Below are positions 56,252 through 64,000 of a stretch of DNA of 64,000 nucleotides, one piece after another. The stretch is from positions 945,115-1,009,114 of the forward strand of contig CAJNOI010000001.1 of assembly GCA_905250115.1 (NCBI GenBank). Direction: 5' to 3'. The stretch's first letter is position 1; each line of letters starts with the position of its first letter. Below the pieces are notes generated by a model. That model was not told the DNA's origin. It saw only the letters and a list, made by a program, of their open reading frames with translations, and searched no databases. Made by a program: the position numbers and the translations under genes. The stretch comes from Adineta steineri. Taxonomy: Eukaryota; Rotifera; Eurotatoria; Adinetida; Adinetidae.

Positions 56252-56591
56252 TTAATTATTTTGGTTCATGTCGTCAAGTGGGAATGTTGGTGCATGTTTG
56301 AGACAGTACCATATAGGTTTATTTTGACTAATACATTCTTGAAAATCATTTCTATGATTTATAATTGATGGATTTCCATTTTCTTCTAACGTAGATAAAC
56401 TACGTTTGCATGATACTGGAGATATTTGACAACGAAGAAAACTGCGTTGTTCATTTATATATGATGAAGGATAAGACTAATAAACAAAAAAAAGATAAGA
56501 ATGAAATATATATTGTATTACATACCATTGCTGATTCAAGATAAACCATCAATACGAATAGAGCAAATAAATTTCGATATGAAGTATTCAT
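56252..56591 (-). CDS. Small secreted protein with four cysteines
   Basis: Two exons: 56591-56526 (22 codons) and 56476-56252, intron 49 bp (GTATGT...TTATTAG), in frame. The 96-aa product starts MNTSYRNLFALFVLMVYLES, a signal peptide, and the mature part of about 75 residues has four cysteines (RCQ, SCK, ECI, YCL) that could form two disulfides. No family recognised and no dibasic prohormone pattern is clear. It may be a secreted effector, venom-like or defence peptide, or a small extracellular protein; the sequence does not decide. The ends of this gene and the SLC16-like gene face each other at 30 bp, so their 3' UTRs probably overlap. Confidence 0.6.
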
Positions 56592-59541
56592 ATTTATAGT
56601 AAATGTTCAACGTATAGGTGATAAGTAAAAAGAAAATTTTATTCTTGAATTTATGTCTTATATATATATATATGAATCTGCGAGGTAGTTTCTCTTCTCG
56701 AGAATTGAATATACTTTGATTATCTCCTACACAAATAGATATATACATGATTTACTCTGTAGAAAATAATGAGTAGGCTTATGATGAATATAATGATTAA
56801 CATAAAAGAAGATGAAAGTTATCTGATTAGAATTTCCTTTGAATTATTATAGGCAATCAATTATACTGAGTTGCACACGATCGAATATAAAGATTAAATA
56901 GAATAGAAATTAATTAAAACCATCTTAGAATAAGTCATGATTTTTCTAACTTAAGATTAGATTGTAATTGCTGATTAATTCATTTTTTTTTTGTAAATGA
57001 AATACTGTAATTATAACTATTTCAATAGCTTGTTATGTTACATTGAATAAATAGTTTTCATCAGTTCTAGTCTTGAAAAAAATGTCACCTTATATCAAAC
57101 TTAGAGAAAAAAAAAGAAATGGTATATATGTATCAATTGATTGTAATTCCGATTTAAATATAACCAATAAGATAACTCTTGAATATATATGATAGAAATT
57201 CCGAATCTATATTGATCATTGATTTAAATTATACAAGGTCTAAACTTTTTTTCTTCTCAATACATTTCACGTCATATCAAGCTGATGCCATTCAATTCAT
57301 CTGTCTTCGTTTTGTTATAATATAAATAAAAACTAAACAAAGAAACCAAACGTTATTTTATTACTATCCACATTTTTCTTTTATAATAAACACATATTTC
57401 ATTCGAATAATAGATTCGTTTATACTATATACAAACAAACAGGTATTGATCAATATAGATTAGATTTATTTAATAATATTCATATGTAATCAATTACAAT
57501 TGTTCTCAATGATAGTTATCATTTGATATATATGGTATAGATTAGTTACTTTTCAATCTATTTCTTTTTTTCTTTTGTTTGATAAAATTTAATTAATATC
57601 ATATAATTTCAGATATATATGTCGCGTATCTGTTAAGCATGATAAAAACAATACAGAACAGTGTGTCTTGTAATTCAGTTAGAGTATACAATTGAAGCGA
57701 AACTTAAACAATGATAGTGATAGATAAATTGGTACAGTATATAAAAGATGGAAGTAATATATATATGCACATAGATTTCTCGAAAAATAAAAGTAAGTAT
57801 GAATTTATTTTATTTATAGATATATGAATCTGTTTGTCTAATCTCAGCTGGTAGGAGAAGAGCCGTATATTTAGAACCTCTTGTTACTAACTGAGATTTC
57901 ATGAACATGGATCATATCAATATAGTCGTAAGTGGTATTTGATTTGAGTATTGCACTTGGTATTGACTCGAATATTCTATTGACAATGCCGGTTCTAATA
58001 CTCTCATCGCACCATAATATACACATATAAAAATCTTCTTGAGAATAATATTAATTAAATGTTAATCTTTTTACAGTCAATATATTTTCTTAAAAAATGT
58101 ATTGAATTTGATCCTTTCTTCCTTTGTCCTTTAATATTATTCTTATAGAACATTTATTTCATATGAAACCATATATAATAAAGAAAAAAACAAATAAAAA
58201 TGACATTATCATGGTTTCATATTTTAGAATTCTAATATTAAGAAGTACCCAAGATAAAAATAAAAATTATCATGAAATATTTCAAATACAGTAAGAATAT
58301 AATTATACTTTACGATACATACAAACTGATGCCAAAGGAAGAATATTTGCATAGATAAAACCTATATTTTTGATATATTAAAAGCTGCTTTTTTTCTATT
58401 CATAATAGAACAGCTATTCAGTACAAAAACCGTATATATCAGGACTATAATTATTTTAAAAAATAGATTCTATTGAAAATCATGAAGGAATATAATTACT
58501 TCCTATGAATGGATGTTTTCGAGGTGTTAGACACATATTTCGTCAATACTTTACTCAAACGTCATGCACTTGAAAATTGTTTTCTCTTTCCATGAACTTT
58601 ATCCCCCGAAGAAATTTTCAAAAAATATGATTTTTGAAAGTTTTAAAATTCGTATTATTTTTTTCTTTTTAAATGGTAGCATTTTAAAGTTCGAGTATAC
58701 GGAATGAATTGCGATTGATTTCTTTTAAAGTCAAAAGTGCAACTAGCTTCCTTTTTTTTTTCTTTCATAAAAATAATCTTTTGTCAATATTCAAACTATA
58801 ATATGTATATAGTATTAATTTTTGCATATACTCATCGAATATAATCAGTCCTTCTAGAAAGAACATAAATGAACCTTCACTTAATGCAAATCATATCTAC
58901 TTACATCTATATTCATAGGTAACCAAACAGTTGAAATTTGAAGAAGTAATTTTTGTATAGAGTTATTGTGTTAATATAGAGAACGAAATGTAAAATTTAA
59001 AAAAAAAGGTCATAGACATCTATCACACAACTTAATAATTAACTAATATTGACAATGCTGGAATAAAATATATGCGTTGTTAATTTGAAAAGTACTTTTA
59101 ACAAAAATCGAACATTGAGGGCAAAATTAGTATGTTTGTCAAAAAAAAAATTCTTTTATATTTTTATCAATCAGATGAAATCATATAAGAATATATGTAA
59201 CTTTGACAAAAAACTTATTTCATTTTTGTTACAATTGATTAATAACGAAAGAATCACAGAACGTGTGTGCGTGTGTGTGTGACACATAATCAAAAAGAAT
59301 TTTCAAAATAATCGATGAATAATCGACAGCGTGAAATAAAACGTAGATCACTTTTAATAATTAAATAAACGGAAAGAAAGGAGGAGGAGAAGAAGAAAAA
59401 AAACCCATGTAGGAGGCAAAATCAGGAGCACGAGACATTTTTCTTTTAAAAGAGATCAGATGGTATAAAAGCTCCCGATTATAATCCGATAAAAACATTC
59501 TCGTTAATAATAATCAAAAAGGAAGAAAAAACATTCCTATC
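56592..59541. other. Gene-poor AT-rich region
   Basis: Almost 3 kb without a convincing gene, RNA or known repeat. Short TA and GT microsatellites occur, the latter at 59264-59280. A TATA box stands at the end. Confidence 0.4.
59464..59471 (+). promoter_or_regulatory. TATA box for the 59542 gene
   Basis: TATAAAAG in GATGGTATAAAAGCTCCC, 71 bp before the ATG. Confidence 0.55.
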
Positions 59542-60105
59542 ATGCAATCGATAATCATTATATCTTTAGTAAGTGTTATAATTTATATTCATTTCAATTC
59601 ATTTTTTTCTTCAATTCAGACAATTCTACTCATCACAATATTATCAGTAAATGGTGCTGCAATAAAATCATCAAAAAACACAAAAATTAATAAGACACAT
59701 AATCATTCAAACTCTACATCAACAAAACATACTACTCCACATGTGAAAAACGCGAAAAATTCAAAACCAATTCACACACCACAAAAAAATCGTGTCACAT
59801 CTAAAAATTCTGCATCAATAGTAAAACTACGTACTAATCCAACGGCATCAAATAAGAATACTCATCTATTGGTAAAAAGCAAAAATATAAAATTATCTGT
59901 ATCAGATAAAAAATCTCGTACAACTACCACAAAAAAACATACTCCTTCGTCAACCACGAAAAAAACTACGATTAAACAGAAAAAATCTATTATAAATAAA
60001 AGTAAGTTATAATAATGATAATAATGAATTATATTTTAATAATTTTTATGTATAGAAAAACGAAGTAATCCTGAACAACGTTTATCTACATGGAATTGGA
60101 CATAA
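59542..60105 (+). CDS. Secreted basic Lys/Thr/Ser-rich protein
   Basis: Exons 59542-59568, 59620-60001 and 60056-60105 (introns 51 and 54 bp) give 152 aa. The spliced N-terminus, MQSIIIISLTILLITILSV followed by NGAA, is a clear signal peptide; without splicing the leader would be abnormally long. The mature protein is strongly basic and of low complexity, dominated by Lys, Thr, Ser, Asn and His with no cysteine. It has dense clusters of Ser/Thr (possible O-glycosylation, RTTTTKKHTPSSTTKKTT) and ends in a Trp-containing tail (LSTWNWT). It may be a mucin-like, adhesive or matrix protein, but no family is recognised. A TATA box lies at the expected distance. Confidence 0.65.
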
Positions 60106-60609
60106 TAATTATACCAAAAGAATAATTATTTTGAAAATAATGTTCATTTTAAATACTTTTATTATAGTTTCTTTTTTTTTCTTTTTTGTAATAATTCATT
60201 TAATAAAAATTTGAAAGCTCTTTGGCAATTATTTGATATTCTGTATTAGTAAATATTTTTCTGTTGTCATAGAAAATCTTGACTCATATTCTGTTTATTT
60301 CGATTGTGAATATTCTTAACAGGATTCATAGAAATGGCTATGAGTGATTATATAAGCAAACAACGTCATTGTAACTGAATAAAAAATGATTACCTGAAGG
60401 GTACTTTTAAATAAACAAACATTCAGGTTCCCCGATAGTTTAAAAATTTATAGAAGAAAGGAAGTGTCTTATATGTCAGAGTGTCATACAATGTCTATCA
60501 ATCATCAACTTAAAAAAAAAATATTGAATTATTTTCTTTTTAACGTGTATTAAAAATATTATACTAGAATATATATCTATCAATAAAAAAAAAAGTAGAC
60601 AATTTTTAC
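60106..60609. other. Convergent intergenic region
   Basis: About 500 bp between two convergent genes; AT-rich, with nothing recognised besides AATAAA-like sites. Confidence 0.35.
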
Positions 60610-62699
60610 TTAGAGTGTTGTATTGTCTACATAAGTTTGAATTGAAATCTTATTTCTATTCCATTCAATCCATTCTTCCGATGATAAATCATCAGGTTCA
60701 GTTTCAGGTTCTTGTACCCATCCATATCGTTGTGCTATTTCGAATAAAAGAAAAATAAATGCTGTCATAACATATGCTACAGTAAATTGCCACCCATCAT
60801 CAGTTGTTCGATATAAAATTCTTACAGTTGTTGCATGTATTAAACCGAAAAATGAAAGAAGACCTGCTATTAAGGACCAAATAGCTGCTTGAATAAATTT
60901 TCGATCGATCATATACATCATAATAGCTGTAATAAAAATACATTGTAGAAGACTTCCACCAGCAAAATTCTCAAGACCACGATAAGAAAAATCATTTATT
61001 TGAGATGTAATATTTTGTGTAAAATCTACATTAGATATGTTCAATTTCGAATAGGCAGATACAACACCATTAATTATAGTAGTTCGTGCCCAATCAGCTA
61101 TAACAGGCATTATACCAAGAAGAAAAGCTGGATAATGACGTTGTGGTGTAATGGCAAGAGTTTCTGCACATATAAATAGTCCAATAAATATCTATAGATT
61201 AAAAAAAATATTTCGTTCCATTTCTCTCTCATCTCAATTTTGTTAAATAACGTACAATAACTGGATTGACAGCAACTACGGCAATAGTTCTAAGAAAAAG
61301 AGCAATAATACCAAAAAAACATAAAGGTACATAAATAAGACAATTAATAATAGAATAAGCTTGTCTTGCACCCATTTTTTTATATGCTGGATGACCAATA
61401 TATGCTGAATAATAATAAATAAAATGATTGTATATGATATTCAAAGTATAACTTACTTGTCATGCCTAAAAAAGATCCAAATAAACTTGCAATAATAGTA
61501 CCTATTCCATCGGCAAACATTGATTCACGAGTTGGATAGAAATCTCCTGCTCGTTTTGCTGATTCAACACATTGTATTGTACCAATAGCAATTGAAATAG
61601 CTGTCGGAATAGTTGTCGATAAATATGGTCCAATTTGATTCATATGTGAAAATATAGCTTTAATTGGAAATACGGGTGCATAAGCTTTGATAATAAAAGT
61701 AGCATTATGTACATCTTCAGCTTTATTAAGTGATGTTGCCCAACCAAGTCCCGTGCCAATAGCTAGAGCTATAACAGCTATAGGAAATGGACCAACTTTA
61801 ACTAAATATAGAAAAAAAGAAAAGATAAAATAATGACTTTAATTCTATTTACTTCCACTAAAATAACCGACCATAACAATAACAAATGGAAGAAAAGATA
61901 CTATTGGTGAAGCAGCTATAGATAAGTATTGACTTAATGCTAAATATGTAAAACCAACTGCACAAAGAGATGAAAGTAATGCAACACCAGGAATATTACG
62001 TCGAATAAATTCACCAAAAAGACATAATAAAAGTATTACAATACCAGTTATTAGATTACTTCCTAATGCAATATACCAAGCAAGTTCTTGACATAAACGT
62101 TTATTTGAAATATTATTATTTTCTCGTATACATTTATGATAAACAGGAAATATAATACCAAATACAAATGCAACTAATAAGATTCAATATATAGAAAATA
62201 AAACAATTAAAGATCAATTACATGCTCCTGGAGTATTAATCCCATATGGCATTGCACATATATCATCTCGTTTCTCTTTATAAGCTAGTTTTCGAGCCAT
62301 ATATACATAATAGAAATTTCCCCAGACCATAGATAACGCGACTCTAACGAAAAAAAATCATGAAATTATTTCTAATTTTATTTATTATTCTTACCCAGGT
62401 GCAATTTTTCCATAAACAATATCTGTATCAAAAACAGATTGTAGACTAAGAAGAATTGTTAATAATGTCGCTAAATTATCAATAAATAAAGCGACTAGAC
62501 CATCAATATCTCCTTTTCGAAATATCGGATATATGGAATTGGATCGAAAAGCATTTCGCCATTCATTTGGATGAAATGTACATAATTCACGTAGATAATT
62601 TTTTAATCCTTGCCAATGTTGCTGAAAGAAATAATGAATTTTATTTTGTGTAGTTGTTACTGTAATATTATTTTCATGTATGGACATTTTATACTCCAT
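60610..62699 (-). CDS. NCS2/AzgA-like purine or pyrimidine permease
   Basis: Multipass transporter of the nucleobase-cation symporter 2 group, as judged by motifs. Exons 62699-62395, 62343-62222, 62173-61853, 61801-61457, 61404-61256 and 61191-60610 join in frame to 607 aa. The first in-frame ATG is at 62699. The N-terminal cytoplasmic part is about 70 residues. The first span region reads GDIDGLVALFIDNLATLLTI, followed by CAMPYGINTPGAFAFVFGII, a pattern seen in AzgA-type permeases. The hallmark in the middle is CVESAKRAGDFYPTRESMFA then DGIGTIIASLFGSFLGMT. Twelve to fourteen hydrophobic segments fit. The substrate, perhaps adenine, guanine, hypoxanthine or uracil, cannot be fixed. The acidic C-terminus is short. 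The gene is intact. Confidence 0.72.
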
Positions 62700-64000
62700 T
62701 GACAAAGGTAACTGATATATGATAGTATGTGTATAGTATCTATGAACTGAAAAATGAAAAATATACGATAAAATATTTCTTTATATGCCTTTATAAAAGA
62801 AAGTAAAAGTTATACTGATAATATTTAATTGTCTTTCAGATGATTCTATTCACAATTTGACATTATAAATCTAAAAAACAAACGTTTATAATATATTCTC
62901 TAATGAAAAGAAAGTAAATACAAAGTGAAATTGACTTTTATAGTGCTTCACGAATTAATGGTATTTAGAAAGAAAATTCTGAATCTTACTAATATAATAT
63001 ACCTATTCTTTATCTTTACTTTTATATTCATTTGAATGTGATAAATATAAATTCTTATTGATAATATATATATATATAAAATCATGAGTGTATGTACTTA
63101 CTTTAGTAATCAAAAATGTCTAAGTAAAAATAGTTTTTATTGCAATTGTTTTATGACTTTCCATCATATATATAAAAACAATTAATCTATAAATCAGTAA
63201 TGTTTTTCGTCTTCTTCTATTTGCTTAATACAATAAAAAAAAAAGAGCACAAAGGTATTTATACTTAATGTAAAAGATAGATTCAAGAGATAACGTTATG
63301 ACCTACCTAAGTAACTATCATCTGATATGCATATTGTTATTTGAAAGGATTATCAAGACCTTTTTAACTGAAGGGATTTATTTATTAAGGATTTATTAAC
63401 TGCTTCAACATTTTAACGTATCAATATAAAATCATTGGATGAACCGTATGATTTCAATTTAGATATAAAAAGATATTCTATCTTAACATATAAAGTAAAA
63501 TATGAACAATAACTCTGAATGTTTTATTTATAAAGATGTAACTCGACTGAATTAGTTGTTCTTGTAAAACCTTCTTCTTGAAGAAAACAATTTTTGATCA
63601 ACATATTAATATACAAAAACATGACTCATCAATCGCAAAAGCGTCTTGCAAATAAAATTGCCTAGCATACGTGAAAGGAAAATAGAGATAATGAGTACAA
63701 CAAAAATCTTTTACTATAGACTATAAAGCAGCAATAGGAAGGAACATAGTTTTACTGTACGTTAGTTTTCTTTTCAATAGAAAAAGTCTAAGTATCGGTT
63801 GATTTCTTTGCTTATAGGAATGAGTGCAACAAGAATTTCTTTGGGATTAGGAATGAGAAATTTGAGACGAGAAAAGTTGTTTTTAGAAAACACTTCAGTG
63901 ATATCATATGAAATATATCTTAGCACTCTTTGCTACATTTCAAATAGTAATTTTCCTTCTAATTTCTATTTGTGATTGGTTTATATGCTTTGCTTACATC
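62700..64000. other. AT-rich end of the window
   Basis: No gene, RNA or known repeat recognised. The first few hundred bases must contain the promoter of the permease gene. Confidence 0.4.

Noticed and set aside
57840-57920. Possible tRNA (CTCAGCTGGTAGGAG resembles an A box)
   Set aside because: No B box and no cloverleaf could be formed around it.
59260-59282. GT run near 59270 as a further telomere-like locus
   Set aside because: It is a plain GT microsatellite without GGG triplets or a C-rich partner.

Overview
The window looks like a piece of a bdelloid rotifer genome. It is AT-rich (roughly 70% A+T by eye). Its genes carry many short introns of about 45-70 bp. It encodes a spliced-leader (SL) RNA whose 23-nt leader matches, as I remember it, the bdelloid leader except at the first base. 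It has arrays of the repeat TGTGGG, which I recall as the bdelloid telomere repeat, and gene families common in bdelloids: large single-exon GPCR families, TPR-containing ADP-ribosyltransferases and type II lectin-like membrane proteins. Two runs of N (4362-4371 and 31260-31359) show a scaffolded draft assembly. Species cannot be set from sequence alone.

Layout. 0-5 kb: three tandem single-exon GPCR genes on the minus strand, the third split by an assembly gap. 5.5-6.5 kb: two small hydrophilic protein genes. 8.1-10.2 kb: a seven-exon TCF/LEF (HMG box plus C-clamp) gene with a one-base frame problem in exon 2. 11.7-12.7 kb: a membrane-anchored protein with a 13-residue repeat. 13.1-16.2 kb: two paralogous multipass proteins around a foldback element. 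16.5-18.4 kb: PAF1 in 12 exons. 19-20.7 kb: a GPCR and an ADP-ribosyltransferase fragment. 21.4-22.2 kb: a head-to-head pair of SL RNA genes followed by a U2 snRNA gene. 24.6-26.7 kb: an intact ART-TPR protein.

27-31 kb is a damaged, mosaic stretch. Intronless copies of TFIIE-alpha (minus) and CPSF2 (plus) stand head to head. Between them lies a spacer homologous to the SL RNA promoter, and an SL exon is fused directly to each gene's 5' UTR. The TFIIE-alpha copy is then split by a 1056-bp LTR element with identical LTRs and a clean 5-bp target duplication. The CPSF2 copy has a frame-shifting deletion and is cut off by what looks like a truncated LINE, followed by the 3' end of a GPCR gene.

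32-51 kb: a secreted protein; a very long minus-strand gene (33.8-44.8 kb) whose six exons, joined by five phase-1 introns, would give signal peptide - NHL propeller - three PPC-like repeats - 7TM; another GPCR; and two lectin-like membrane protein genes only 90 bp apart. 51.7-64 kb: a CBM2-GH9 cellulase, an SLC16-type transporter, a small secreted cysteine-containing protein, a basic secreted K/T/S-rich protein and an NCS2/AzgA-like permease.

One dispersed family runs through the window: at eleven places a telomere-like G-rich arm is followed by its C-rich complement, always in that order. Four of the five long introns of the NHL-7TM gene hold one. The most unusual features are this hairpin family, the SL-exon/retrogene junctions at 29.35-29.55 kb, and the proposed NHL-PPC-7TM receptor. 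Splice sites, domain boundaries and membrane segments below were read by eye; family names rest on motif recognition without database search.
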